From: Persicirhabdus sediminis
GTDB lineage: Bacteria; Verrucomicrobiota; Verrucomicrobiia; Verrucomicrobiales; Akkermansiaceae
Assembly: GCF_016595495.1 (NCBI RefSeq)
Contig: NZ_JAENIM010000008.1
Span: 124,001-188,000 of the forward strand
Reading direction: 5' to 3'
Length of the DNA stretch: 64,000 bases
Position 1 is the stretch's first letter. Each line of letters opens with the position of its first letter. Under the pieces are notes generated by a model. The model worked only from the letters and a program-made list of their open reading frames with translations, was not told the DNA's origin and searched no databases. Shown piece by piece: positions 37,201 to 48,300 of the stretch. The translations under genes and the position numbers were made by a program.

Positions 37201-40200
37201 CAAGGAGACCCAGCTTTCACCGTGCAGGTTATTGGTGGTAAGTTTTACGTAGCGGCCAGTGGTTGGTTCAATGTCGATGACATCTGGGTAATCACCAGTG
37301 ATCACGGTAATGGTGATCTCGTGCTCGGTATCAAATAGCTCAGTCTCGGAAAGCAGGCCGTCTTTGAGCAGGGTGATTTCACCTGTCTGCGCATCAATTT
37401 CTAAATATCCATCGAGGTCAGAGTTTTTCGTGCTGATAGAGTAGCGGTGTTTATCTTCAGTATTGAGGTCGTTAGCCTCCACAGTGGAGATGACGTCGCC
37501 AATCTGCGACACTTGTGAGATGAAGAGGATGTCACCTTCAATGTCATACTGGTTAGTAAAGGTGAGTGAGCTAGGTTCAGCGCGTGACGCTGCGTAGGCA
37601 GTTTCATCATCCAGCGCGGAAGTGTAAACTTTGATCTCATCAAGCAGAGCATAGTGTGGTGATGAGCCGTTGGCTTTTTGACCAATAAATAAGCGGTCTA
37701 GCTCGAGGTCGTCGGTTTGAATGCCTGTCTTGCTAGCGACAAGTAGACCATTTTGGTAGAGACGCAGTTGGGCATTTTCAGCATCGCGCACGACCACCCA
37801 GTGGTCGTAGAGAGCAGACGTCATTGGGGTAGTTAAGACGGCTGTAGTCGCATCCGATCCAGCTGTAAGAACAAGCTTAGAAGCATTGTTATTGGATAAG
37901 CTCATTACCGTCTGGCCGCTGGCATTGATGCCGTGGATGATGGTGGCTGCACTCGCAGGGTCTGTTGATTTCATCCAGAACGAGGCTGAGAAGGTCGCTG
38001 ATTGCTTGAGTTCATCAGCTAGCGGGAGTTCGATGGCGCCAGCTGTGAGGTCGATGCCAGCACCAATGGCGCCACTAGTAGTTGCGCTAGCGCCGAGGCT
38101 GAGCTGGTTATGTTGAGCATAGATGCTGAAGTCTTTCAGCTGGCCATTGGGCATGCTTTCCCCTTTGTAGGCGAGCACATTGTTGAGGGCGTCATCTTTG
38201 ATGCGTTCGGCGCTGAGGACCTGGTTGTAGATGCGGAGTTCGTCAATATCAGCTGAGCATCGGCCCAAGGTTAGAGTAGCTAGCTCAGTGAGGGCTCTGG
38301 ATTTGCCACTACCGCTGGAAACCAATTCACCATTGAGGTAAATTTTCAACGAGCCGGTAGTATTGTCTTTGGTGACTGACCAGTGCTGCCAGATATCATC
38401 GGCTACCCTGTTTGAGGCCGTCAGGTTGTCGTTATTACTTTCGTCGCGACCTAGAACTACGCGGAAGTCGTCATTTTTATATGGCATGTAGACGATGAAG
38501 TCATTGAAGCCATCGGTATTGACACCAAGCAGGAGCTCGCGGCTGCCGCCAGAATCAGCATCCATTCTTGCCCAGAAGGAAATGGTCAGCTGCGATTCAA
38601 TGCTGTCGAGAATGGTGGTTGGTAGCTGGAATTCATCACCTGAATCACTGAGTCTAAAACTCAAGTTGCCACCCCAGATACCGTCGCTTTGCCAGCTGCT
38701 GGATTCTGGTGTGTCTGTCCAGCCGTGTAGGCCATTGCCTGAGGAGTCAAGCAGCTGGCTGTCTCCTGCTGATCCATCCATTTTATAGTGAGCCACCAGC
38801 CCTTGGCTGAGCAGGCGAATGGAAGCGGTGTAGCTGTTGTTTTGGCTATCAGTAGCGGTGTATTCAAAATCAGTAGATCCCACAAATGGTCCTTTTGGGG
38901 TGAAATAGACAGATCCGTCGTCGAGGATCTCAGTACTGTAGTAGTCGTTGTTGCTGACGCTTACCACCATCAGTGAGTCATTTTCTGGAGAAATATCATT
39001 GGCGAGCAGGTCATAGGAGAATGCCAGACCTTGTTCGCTGACAATCACATCGTCCATCGCGCCAGGAGTATCACAGTAGATATATTGTGTGGCGTCACTT
39101 GTGCCCTCCAGGGAAACGGCGATCTTGATGCGGGCGCGACCAGAGGCGCCAGTTGGCGTCACGGTCATGATATTGCCTGAGACGGAGACGTTGGCGACGT
39201 CGGCATTGTCGATCACTTCAGCTTCACAGATGAGCTCTTCATTAAACCCGTGGAAATAGTCGCTTAGGTCGATTTCTACTGGCGTTTGGTCACCCTGTGA
39301 GAGGGCGTAGACATTGGGCAAATAGCGGGTGATGCGTGGCGTTTCATACAAAACTGCGCCATCGCTAGTGCCTTCCAGGTAGGAAATACCAAGCCAATCG
39401 TCGCGGGTCAGCGCGCCAGATGGGATGGGAGCGCCATTGTAGCGGATGCCTGTGCCATATTGGGCTTCAATATCGCTATTGGTCATGCCGGCGATGAGTG
39501 AGCTCGTGCTCTCAGCTGGCATTGGCATGTAGTCGTCTGCCTGTTGGACAGACATGTGCATGGCTATTGGGGTATTGGCAAAATTATCAGGGTCAAATGT
39601 GAAGTAGCTGCGAACACCAAAATTGGTGCCTACGATATTGTTAATTGCTCCACCAAACCCATCGATGGGTTTATTCCACATGTATATATTAGCTGGTTCA
39701 ACAGGAGTTTTGCCATCATCGATGACTCGTTGTTGGTAGTTAGCTAGCGCTTGCTGTGAGAGGCTGCCAAATTCAATATTTCCCTGAATCAGCTGCCTAT
39801 TTGGTTTGTTCCAGTTTTTGCTTAGCGTGATATTAACAACATTGTTGAGGTAGGCGTTGTACAGGTATGACGTGCCCTGGCGAGGAGATGATTCGTAACC
39901 ATTCACAAATCCTTCAATATGGGCATTCATGATGTCCCATCCACCAGTGTTGTGGAATGCTTTGTAGCCGGTGCCTGATGGATTATTGAGGTCGTTGACC
40001 AGAGTGAGACCGTTGACCGTAACGGCGCCAGAATACCATCGGCCCATGCCTGAACTGACGCTCCAGCCAGTGAAATCTTCGATGAGACCTTTAAACCCAC
40101 CGCCGCTGCGACCGAGTCGGTGCCCATCGCGCTGCACCGCGTAGGCGGTATTGCCGCGGAAGTTCTGTAAGTTCTGGTGAGGAGAAATGGTGCCTTCCCA

Positions 40201-41730
40201 TGGTGAGAGTGCGTGTTTCTCAGGGTCGCTAGTATATGCAGCTGGCAGTTCCTTGATGACTTTTGGCAAAGCACTGTGCGAGTGGTCAGGTTCTACCCAT
40301 GTGGTGAATCCAGAGCCGGTGGTACCAGAGGCCACGTTGTCGATGACGTCCATATTGGTGGATGTCAGCCAGAACCCCATGCCGCCGCCGCCGCTGTTGC
40401 GGCCAGGTCTGAGGTAATCCGCAGTGAGGGTGCGGATGGAAACGTTGTTGATGAAGGCGCCAAGTTCGTCGCCAGATTCGGCAACGTAGGCTGCGCCAGC
40501 GACATCGTAGCTCACGCAGTCTTCCACAATCGCGTGGCTGGAATGCACCACGTATCCCCAGCCAGGGCTGGTATCTACGGCACAACCACGGATGATGCCG
40601 GGAGTGCGGTTCACGCCATTGAGGTGGGCCATGTGAAAGTGCATCGCGTAGCGGGCCACTGGGTTGATCGCTGGCTCGCTTACTGAGGTAGACGAGGTGA
40701 CGGCTTCGCGTGTAGTGGCTTTTAAGTTGGTGCGGCCGAGGTTTTGGAACTCGACGAATTCGCAGACCACGTCGTTGTGGTGCATGAACATGATATGTCC
40801 ACGACCAGGAAACTCAGTGATCGTGCTGCGTCTATTATGCCACGGGTCGTCGTGTACCACGGTGTCCGCCAAGTGTGATTCTTCAGACTTAAAGACGATG
40901 TTGCGGTTGAGGTTAATGATGTGAATTTCCAACTTCTCCTGAACCGTCGCTGTGGATGCGGTGGGTGGAATGTGATCCAGCTCAAGCGGCTGATCTATGG
41001 TGATTGTTTTGGCGTTGCTGTTGACGGCTACTAGGTAGCGAATTTCATCACCCTCAACATCATCGTAGCTGTCTGTAGCGATGACGAGTTTGTCGCCGGC
41101 TTTCCAGTTGCTAGGAACTTCTTTGACGTTAATGACAGTAGAGCCAGCTGCAACGCCGCTAGTCACAGCGTAGGGTGATTTGGCTGAGCCATAGGCGCGT
41201 ACGGGGCCGTTAGCTAGCAGGCCAAGACCAATTTTCAGCGGATCGTAGTCGGCGGAATCGGAGTCGAGCACAAACCCATCTTCTCTATCATCAAAGATGA
41301 TGGTGGCGGTGACATTGTCTTGAATTGGCTGGCTGGAGCTACCGATTTCGAGGTAGCCCGATTCAGAAGTGACCAATGTTTCAACACGCAGCTGGGTGTT
41401 GCGGTTATGTTTGAAAGTAAGTTCGCCGTCGACGCGGATGGTGCGCAGCGATTGATCGTAGATGCCGTTTACCTGTACGGAGATGCCTTCGGGAATCAGC
41501 ACGCGGGAATCGTCAGTAGGTATTGTACCTGTATCCCAGATGCTAGTATCAGACCAGTTGCCATCAGCGATGGCGACGTGGGTGACATGTTCGTAGGCTA
41601 CCAGTGCCACACCGTGGCGATGTTTCGCTACTGGGCTGAGGTGCATGTCCATATCCATCTCTTCCTGGCCAATGGCCGAGATGGGGAGAAGCAGTGGGGT
41701 GAGAGAGGCTAGTATGTATAGAGCTCGCAT
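34210..41730 (-). CDS. Giant secreted G8/beta-helix/LamG protein, copy 1
   Basis: 2506 residues from ATG 41730. Signal peptide (1-22) then a short His/Met/Asp-rich start (EEMDMDMHL, KHRHG). Domains by eye: G8 (~48-190, WSDTSIWDTGTIP, NGPVRAYG); right-handed beta-helix of CEMIP type (~200-600, MHFHMAHLNG near 360, GWGYVVHSSHAIVEDC); cadherin-like/Ig (~820-970); LamG (~977-1180, LVAHYKMDGS); LamG (~1187-1390); cadherin (~1400-1480); discoidin F5/8C (~1488-1600, TTGRYVKLTTNN); cadherin-like (~1630); two more LamG (~1720, ~1917); cadherin (~2118); an acidic thrombospondin-3-like repeat (~2400, DADGDGFTNMQEYYLG); end FYRMIIE. G8 proteins such as CEMIP bind or cut hyaluronan, so a sulfated-polysaccharide adhesin or lyase is inferred. 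A paralogue lies directly upstream. Confidence 0.9.
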   Translation of the reverse strand: MRALYILASLTPLLLPISAIGQEEMDMDMHLSPVAKHRHGVALVAYEHVTHVAIADGNWSDTSIWDTGTIPTDDSRVLIPEGISVQVNGIYDQSLRTIRVDGELTFKHNRNTQLRVETLVTSESGYLEIGSSSQPIQDNVTATIIFDDREDGFVLDSDSADYDPLKIGLGLLANGPVRAYGSAKSPYAVTSGVAAGSTVINVKEVPSNWKAGDKLVIATDSYDDVEGDEIRYLVAVNSNAKTITIDQPLELDHIPPTASTATVQEKLEIHIINLNRNIVFKSEESHLADTVVHDDPWHNRRSTITEFPGRGHIMFMHHNDVVCEFVEFQNLGRTNLKATTREAVTSSTSVSEPAINPVARYAMHFHMAHLNGVNRTPGIIRGCAVDTSPGWGYVVHSSHAIVEDCVSYDVAGAAYVAESGDELGAFINNVSIRTLTADYLRPGRNSGGGGMGFWLTSTNMDVIDNVASGTTGSGFTTWVEPDHSHSALPKVIKELPAAYTSDPEKHALSPWEGTISPHQNLQNFRGNTAYAVQRDGHRLGRSGGGFKGLIEDFTGWSVSSGMGRWYSGAVTVNGLTLVNDLNNPSGTGYKAFHNTGGWDIMNAHIEGFVNGYESSPRQGTSYLYNAYLNNVVNITLSKNWNKPNRQLIQGNIEFGSLSQQALANYQQRVIDDGKTPVEPANIYMWNKPIDGFGGAINNIVGTNFGVRSYFTFDPDNFANTPIAMHMSVQQADDYMPMPAESTSSLIAGMTNSDIEAQYGTGIRYNGAPIPSGALTRDDWLGISYLEGTSDGAVLYETPRITRYLPNVYALSQGDQTPVEIDLSDYFHGFNEELICEAEVIDNADVANVSVSGNIMTVTPTGASGRARIKIAVSLEGTSDATQYIYCDTPGAMDDVIVSEQGLAFSYDLLANDISPENDSLMVVSVSNNDYYSTEILDDGSVYFTPKGPFVGSTDFEYTATDSQNNSYTASIRLLSQGLVAHYKMDGSAGDSQLLDSSGNGLHGWTDTPESSSWQSDGIWGGNLSFRLSDSGDEFQLPTTILDSIESQLTISFWARMDADSGGSRELLLGVNTDGFNDFIVYMPYKNDDFRVVLGRDESNNDNLTASNRVADDIWQHWSVTKDNTTGSLKIYLNGELVSSGSGKSRALTELATLTLGRCSADIDELRIYNQVLSAERIKDDALNNVLAYKGESMPNGQLKDFSIYAQHNQLSLGASATTSGAIGAGIDLTAGAIELPLADELKQSATFSASFWMKSTDPASAATIIHGINASGQTVMSLSNNNASKLVLTAGSDATTAVLTTPMTSALYDHWVVVRDAENAQLRLYQNGLLVASKTGIQTDDLELDRLFIGQKANGSSPHYALLDEIKVYTSALDDETAYAASRAEPSSLTFTNQYDIEGDILFISQVSQIGDVISTVEANDLNTEDKHRYSISTKNSDLDGYLEIDAQTGEITLLKDGLLSETELFDTEHEITITVITGDYPDVIDIEPTTGRYVKLTTNNLHGESWVSLREIEVFSNGVNVALNKSIESVTAQQEENPATEAIDGISEDDDNRWSASGAVQEIVIDLGQNYQIDQLHIDAYLDRIYTYTVEVMPDGGDYQEVIDRSAAELTESTYTVTAMFRANQAPIVGEDSYVMVENDILEFDPVANDTDEENEVLELAELEEIEEGYAYVVTGNTVHYVPDFGFTGFDKIRYNVGDALNNTDADIQIQVLPRTLSWFNFEAGKMDDLRNNGYEASLIGDYEIIDDGAYGKAISFTGGYASLPSELVAEIGSHSDEFAIAFWLKRNETGDHTRIFQMNNGKGKGMWIEHRSNNGVRAYLNGDSKVSTTVSPSKFEEYEWTHFVVQYNGEQLEMYVNGQLTNTLTQPTNIPTTFATITFAANSDGNDYSMTSMDEIFLYRKTLSAHQVNMHYLGEVGSYLSYEEFGEDINDISGLGNNAHPSGDYYRSFSNQVNSPSLYTDAASLEIPEQAVSDIDGQFSFSSWARVNDASTAKQVLFEMQTESQPLTASLSAKGEMVLSYKNSEISYMLSHAATDWHHYAFTVNGHEAAIYLNGNLVASGEFSSQLAQATTLTLASTHSASDHWQGEISKVSVFKTTLLAEDVAGLAAMPPSALELTQVSVINPHADDGAVVATVTIEDINEFDQHLYELVDDLNGTLKIDANTGTISINDGSALPADITSFDAEVLVTDPYGYQLSRVFSLIIYQNPVHLDSSADLVPLVSRSDLSTGSGYGGSIAKTLDDLFAYDVYEPTLVRPAQGTASNGFHANNKTSGSFLYYEVPEGVAVASGLKLVMDLYGRSKNALTHRDNGMEIYLLAGGADGIVIDSLHNADIADSSPYHSRFSFDYTRAFDTVLIYGPDANFTLMELRMAVIGDNFPNTHYNQWVSTENVAQQLQAATEDADGDGFTNMQEYYLGTDPNSAGSSIYLPTPVGNGELQIAFSLNTEAQGLSHKWQKSNDMSSWKDVDSDDLDTELLSENNSVQNWALIVPIESNPVFYRMIIE

Positions 41731-42357
41731 GATTGTAGGGTCGTCGTTCAAAATCAGTCTGACTGATTATGTGGGGGAGCTTCGGGGATACAAATGACTG
41801 GGTCGCCAAGAGGTATGGTGTGGTCTGTATTGAGGTCGTGGTTAACACTCAGGTCGCAGCTTTGCTTGGTGATTAAGCTAGGCCATGTTTCCTGTCCTGA
41901 GTTGTTTATACATTTTCAATACGAGATCACTGATAGAACTATCGATTCTAACCTGTATTATCAAGGTTGAAAAATGCCGTTTGTTTAGATTTTTCAATGA
42001 GTTCCGGGAGATAAACGGTTTAGTTTGATTTGGCTGATCAACAGAAAGATTGTTTGATGGATTCAGCCTATGCTCACGGAAATCAGTAGTTTAAGAAGCT
42101 TGGGGGCTGCTGAGTTTACATGTCACTTGCTGTTGCTGAACCGTTTAGCTGGTGGATGACACAAGGTGTTAATTAAATTAGTATAACATGTTAAATTTAG
42201 CAGATTTTCAGCTGATATTTTCAGTAGGTGAGAGGACCCTAGATTGTTCGTAATTGATTTTTGCAGATAAATCAATGATGCGGACACAAAAGACCCAGCT
42301 AGAAATGCTTCTAGCTGGGCCGGTTGAAGGTCTATCTATTTGAGCTAGTGGAGTGGA
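41731..42357. other. Spacer between the two giant genes
   Basis: 627 bp, A+T-rich, without a gene. The part next to copy 1 (the gtgggggagct element near 41771-41781) recurs in front of copy 2 (gtgggggagct near 49910-49920), so the upstream region was duplicated with the gene. The terminator of copy 2 is at 42294-42319. Confidence 0.6.
42294..42319 (-). terminator. Terminator of giant gene 2
   Basis: 11-bp stem cccagctagaa / ttctagctggg (42294-42304 / 42309-42319), 4-nt loop. On the minus strand tcttttgtg follows. Confidence 0.85.
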
Positions 42358-45300
42358 TTATTCAATGATCATGCGATAGAAAACTGGCTGGTCATCGATA
42401 GGCACGATGAGGGCCCATTCTTGCACATTACCAATTTCAGCCATCAGCTGGGTATTGATCTCTTCGTTGGCGAGCTCGGTCCATGACACCATGTCATGAG
42501 AGATCTGCCAACGGTGGCTGAGCCCCTGAGCGTCAGTATTCAGCGAGAACTTAATTTGCAGTTCTCCATCCTGAGTTGGAGTCGGCAGGTAAATGCCGCT
42601 ACTTGTGTGATTAGGATCGGTACCGAGGTAGTACTCTTGCATGTTGTTGTAGCCATCACCATCAGCATCGACGGTGGCTGCTTGCAGCTCTTGGGCGACA
42701 CTCTCCGCGTTGACCCACTGGTTGTAGTGGGTATTTGGGAAATTATCAGCAATCACTACCATGCGCATTTCTAGCAGGGTGAAGTTAGCATCCGGACCGT
42801 AGATCAAGACGGTGTCAAAGGCCCGCGTATTGTCGAAGCTGAAGCGCGAGTGATATGGCGAATTATCATCGATGTCCACATTGAGCATGGAATCAATGAC
42901 GATGCCATCAGCGCCACCAGCGAGCAGGTAGATGTCGATGTTATTATCGCGATAGGTCACTGAGCTGCTGTTACGGCCGTAGAGGTCGATGACAAATTTC
43001 AGCCCATTGGCTACGGCGACACCCTGTGGGACCTCGTAGTATAGGTAGGCTCCAGCGGATTGGTTTTTGGTGCGGAAGCCGAAGTTGACATCTTCTTGCT
43101 CCGGCAGCTCAAGCGCTGGCTCGTAGGCGTTGTAATCAAACACGTCGTTGAGAGTATCGGCTACCGAGCCCTTAAATCCATTGCTTGAGATATCATCGCG
43201 GGCTGTTAGCGGAACCAGATCAGCGGAGGCCTCAAGGTAGCTAGGATCTTGATAGATGATCAAGCTGTAGGCTTTGCTGAGCTGGTAGCCAGCTGGATCG
43301 GTGAGTAGGATCTCAATGTCGAAGCTAGAGATATTAGCTGGCAGCAGAGAGGCATCGGCAATGCTGATGGCGCCCGTATTGGCATCAATCTGAAGTGTGC
43401 CGCTAAGCTCGTCAACGAGTTCGTAGAGGTGCTGGTCAGTGGTATTGAAATCTTCGATCTCAATGGTGGCGATGATTTCACCAGCTTCTGAGTACGGCGT
43501 GATGACGGCAACTTGGGTAAGCTCAAGTGATGTCGGTGGCAGAGCCGCTAGCCCGACTATATCTTCAGCTGACAAGGTTGTCTTGAAGATATTCAGCTGG
43601 CTGATTTCACCCTGCCAATACTCGCTGGACGAATGAGTGCTAGCCGCGCTCAGTGAACTAGCCTGGCCTAGCTGGCTGGAAAACTCACCTTCAGCAACGA
43701 GCAAGCCGTTGAGGTAAATGGATGCATGAGATCCATTCACGGTGAATCCATAGTGATGCCATTCACTGACTTGATTAGCCACATCGTAGCTCACTTGGCT
43801 GCCATTGAAGCTGAGGACTATTTCTCCACTAGCGGATAGGCTGGCGATCAGCGGCTTGGACTCTGTTTCTAGCTCAAACAAGACTTGGGGGCCGTCTTGG
43901 ATTTCATCCACTTTGGCCCAGCTGGCAAAGGTGAATTGGCCATTGATAGCTGAGACCGCCTCAGCTGGAACATGCAGCGACGCCGATTGGGTAGTCAAAC
44001 TGGCGCTGTGCAAAAAGTCGCTGTAGTTGCGGTAATAATCACCAGCAGCATGGATGTGGTTGGCCATGCCGGAAATGTCGTTGATATCTTCGCCGTATTC
44101 TTCGTAGCTGAGGTAGCTGGCGACTTCACCTAGGAAGTGGCGGTTGACTTGATTCGCCGACAGCGATTTGCGGTACAGGTGGATTTCGTCAAACGACGCC
44201 AGTGAGGTGGAATTGCCGTCGCTATTGGCAGCGAAGGTGATGGATTCGAATGTATGCGGCAGGCCAGCTGGCTGAGCGATGGTATTTTTCAACTCACCAT
44301 TGACGTATATTTCCAGCTGCTCGCCGTTGTATTGCACCACAAAATGAGTCCATTCAAACTCATCAAAGTGACTCGCACCAACGTTGGCATAAGTTTTTTC
44401 ATCACCTTTGATCCAGACTCGCAGAGCGTTGCTATCACGTTGTTCAATCCAGATGCCTTTGCCGCTGCCATCATTCAGCTGGAATAAGCGAACATGGCCA
44501 GCTTCCTCAACAAACTTTGTCCAGAATGAGATGGCAAATTCATCTGAATGTTCATTGAGCTCAGCAACGAGCTCACTAGGGAGTGACGCGTATCCTCCAT
44601 TGAATTTGATGGCTTTGCCAAAGGCGCCGTCGTCAATGATTTCGTAGTCGCCGGTGAAGTTTGCTTGATAGTTGCCGTGGCGCACTTCGTCCATCGTGCC
44701 GGATTCGAAGTTGAACCAGCTGAACATGCGCGGAAGCACTTCAATATCGATGTCAGCGTCGACGTTGTTGAGTGTGTCACCCACGTTGTAGCGAATTGAG
44801 TCGAACCCGCTAAACCCATAGTCAGGCACGTAGTGAACCGTATTGTCAAAAATAACGTATGCGTGACCATCTTCCATTTCTTCGAGCTCGGCGAGCGTGA
44901 GGTGCTCATTTTCCGCATCAGTATCATTAGCGACCGGATCAAATTCGAGGATGTCATTTTCAATCATGACGTAGCTATCCCCACCAACCACAGGCGCTTG
45001 GTTTGCCTTAATCATGGTTGTCACCGTGTAGTTAGTTTCCTGCAATGTAACAGACGCGCGGTTGACAACTTGTTGATATTCGCCGCCCTCAGGCATGATC
45101 TCCACAGTATACGTGTACAGTCGGTTCAGGTAGGCGTCGATGTGTAGTTGATCGATCTCGTAGTTCGCGCCGAGGTCGATAACCACTTCGTTAGTTTTAC
45201 CTTCAGCTGACCAACGGTTAGCGTCGTCATCAATGATGCCGTCGATGATGTTAGTCGCTGGGTTCTCATCTTGCTGGCCACTCACTGAAGCAATGGTCTT

Positions 45301-48300
45301 GTTGAGGGCAACATTGACACCCTCGCTGAAGACTTCGATTTCTCTGATAGAAACCCAGGTGTTGTCGTGTTTGTTATTGGTTTTGAATCTAACGTAACGA
45401 CCAGTCGTCGGGGTAATATCGATAACATCTGACAAATCGCCAGTGAGCACGGTGATAGTGATTTCGTGTTCGGTATCAAAGAGCTCAGTTTCGGATAGGA
45501 GTTCGTCTTTGTGTAAGTAGATTTCGCCAGTCTGGTTATCAATTTTCAAATACCCGTAAACATCAGTACCATCGTCATCTAGCAAGTAGATGTGTTTGTC
45601 CTCGGCATTCAGGTCATTAGCGGTAACGGTAGAAACAAGATCGCCAATTTGCGAAACTTGGGAAATGTAGAGAATCTCATCAGCCTCGCCATATTGGTTG
45701 GTAAAGGTCAACGAGCTCGGCTCTTCGCGTGAGGTTTCGTAAGCAAGTTCATCACCAAATGCTGAGGTGTAAACCATGAGTTCATCAACCAAGGCATAAT
45801 GCGATGCGGAGCCGTCAATATTTTGGCCAATGACGAGACGGTCGAGGTCCAGCTGGCTATTCTGGCTGATTGAATTTTGCGCAACTAATACGCCATTTTG
45901 ATAGATTCTGAGCTCAGCTAGATCGGCGTCTTTTACCAAGATCCAGTGGTTATAGAGTGAGGAGTCCATTGCGGTTGTTAGGTCCGCAGTGGTATTGTCT
46001 GCACCTACTGACCAGCTCACTCTAGATGCGCTCGAGTTAGATAATTTCATCACCGTCTGACCGGTCTCATTGATACCATGCAGGATCGTTGAAGCCGTTG
46101 TTGGATCACTGGATTTCATCCAGAATGAGATGGAGAAGTTAGAAGCATTTTTCACTTCATCAATCATTGGAAGCTCGAGGCCAGCCACGGTGAGGTCAAT
46201 GCCTTTACCCAGCGCACCATCGTTGATTGAGCTAGCGCCTAACTCTAATGCGTTATGTTGGGAAAATGCGCTAGAGTCAGCAAGGTAGCCATTTTGCAAT
46301 GTCTCACCACGGTAGCTGAGAACGCCTCCGAGTGCGTCATCTTTGATGCGCTCAGCGGTGAGGATGTGGTTGTAGATACGCAGATCGTCAATGTCAGCTG
46401 AGCACCCGTTTCCGAGAGTGAGAGAAACGAGATCGCTAACGGATCTATTTTTACCAGAGTTGCTGCCAACCTGCTCGCCATTGAGATACAGGTACATTTT
46501 ACCAGTTTCTGTATCTTTGGTGATAGACCAATGCTGCCATTGGTCGTAGATCATATCATCTTTCACCGTGAAGGTATCGAGGCCGCTGTCATCACGCCCT
46601 GAGGATATTCTTACATCGTAGGCGGTGTAGGGAGTAAAGATATTGAAGACGTCCTGGCCAGCTGAGTTGAGGCCTTGCAGCATCTTGTTTTGATTGCTGG
46701 TATCACCGTCGACTCTGGTCCAGAAGGTGATCGTGTATTGTGATTCAATGCTATCAAAGATGGCGGCAGGCAGCTGGAAATGGTCAGCTGATTCGCTTTC
46801 TCTAAAGCTTAATGATTGGCCCCAAATGCCGTCGTCTGCCCAGTGGCTGTTAGCTGGTGAATCTGTCCAGCCGTGCAGACCATTGCCAGATGAATCAAGC
46901 AGCTGGCTGTCACCGGCGGAACCGTCCATTTTGTAGTAAGCAACGAGTCCTTGGCTGAGCAAGTTGATAGTTGCTGTGTAGCTAGTATTCTGGCTGTCCT
47001 GAGCGGTGTAGACCAAGGTGGTGGTGCCGACAAATGGCGCGGTTGGGGTGAACAGGATTGAGCCGTCACGGAGGATTTCAGTAGCGTAATAATCGTTGGC
47101 GGTGACGTCGGTCACTTGCAGGGAATCACCCTCTGGAGAAATATCATTAACCAAAACATCGTAGCTGAATTCTTGGCCTTGCTCGCCAACAATGAAATCA
47201 TCCATCGCCCCGGGCGTATCGCAGAAAATATATTGAGTCGAGGTGCCTGAGTCTAGCACGGAGGCTGACACTTTAATGCGAGCGCGGCCAGAGACTCCAG
47301 ATGGAGTCACTGTGAGCTGGGTACCAGAAATGGAAGCACTAGCGATATCGGCATTGTCGATGACTTCAGCTGAGCAAATCAGTTGCTGGTTAAATCCATG
47401 GAAGTATTCGCTCAAATCGATCGTCACGGGAGTTTGATCACCTTGGGCGCTGGCGTAGACATTGGGCAGGTAGCGAATGTGACGCGGTGAGTCGTAGAGC
47501 TTGGAGCCATCGCTGGTATTTTCCAGATAGTGAATGTTCAACCATTCTGGGCGGGTGATGGCATTGTTTGGGATGCCGGTGCCATTAAGGCGGATGCCGG
47601 TGCCGTATTGAGCTTCCACTTCGCTATTAGTCATGCCAGCGATCACCGTCTTGGTGCCCTCGGGCATCAGCACGTAATCGTCAGCCTGTTGGGCCATGTG
47701 AATAGCCATCGGCGTATTGGCAAAATTATCTGCGTCAAAAGTAAAGTAGCTGCGATAGCTCAAGTTGTTATAAACATTGTCAATCAAGCCACCAAAGTCC
47801 GTAGCCTTTTTGGTATCCATGTTCATGTCCGCCGGTTCTTTTGGCGTCTCTCCCATGTCGATGACACGCTGCTGGTAGTTAGCAATTGCCTCAGCTGAGA
47901 GTTGCTCGAAAATGATCTCACCTTGCACAAACTGCTTATTGGGTTTGTTCCAGTTTTTATTCCACTCGATGTTAACGACGTTTTTGAGGTAGGCGTTGTA
48001 TAAATACGAGGTACCTTGGCGTGGTGATGATTCGTAGCCGTGCACAAAGCCTTCGATGTGGGCATTAAAGATGTCCCAGCCACCAGTGTTGTGGAATGCT
48101 TTGTAGCCGGTGCCTGATGGATTATTGACATCGTTAACCAGCGTCAGGCCATTGACGGTCACGCCACCAGAGTACCAGCGGTCCATGCCAGACTCGACGC
48201 TCCAGCCAGTGAAATCTTCGATGAGTCCTTTGAATCCACCACCACTGCGGCCTAAACGGTGGCCGTGGCGTTTTGCAGCATAGGCGGTATTACCACGGAA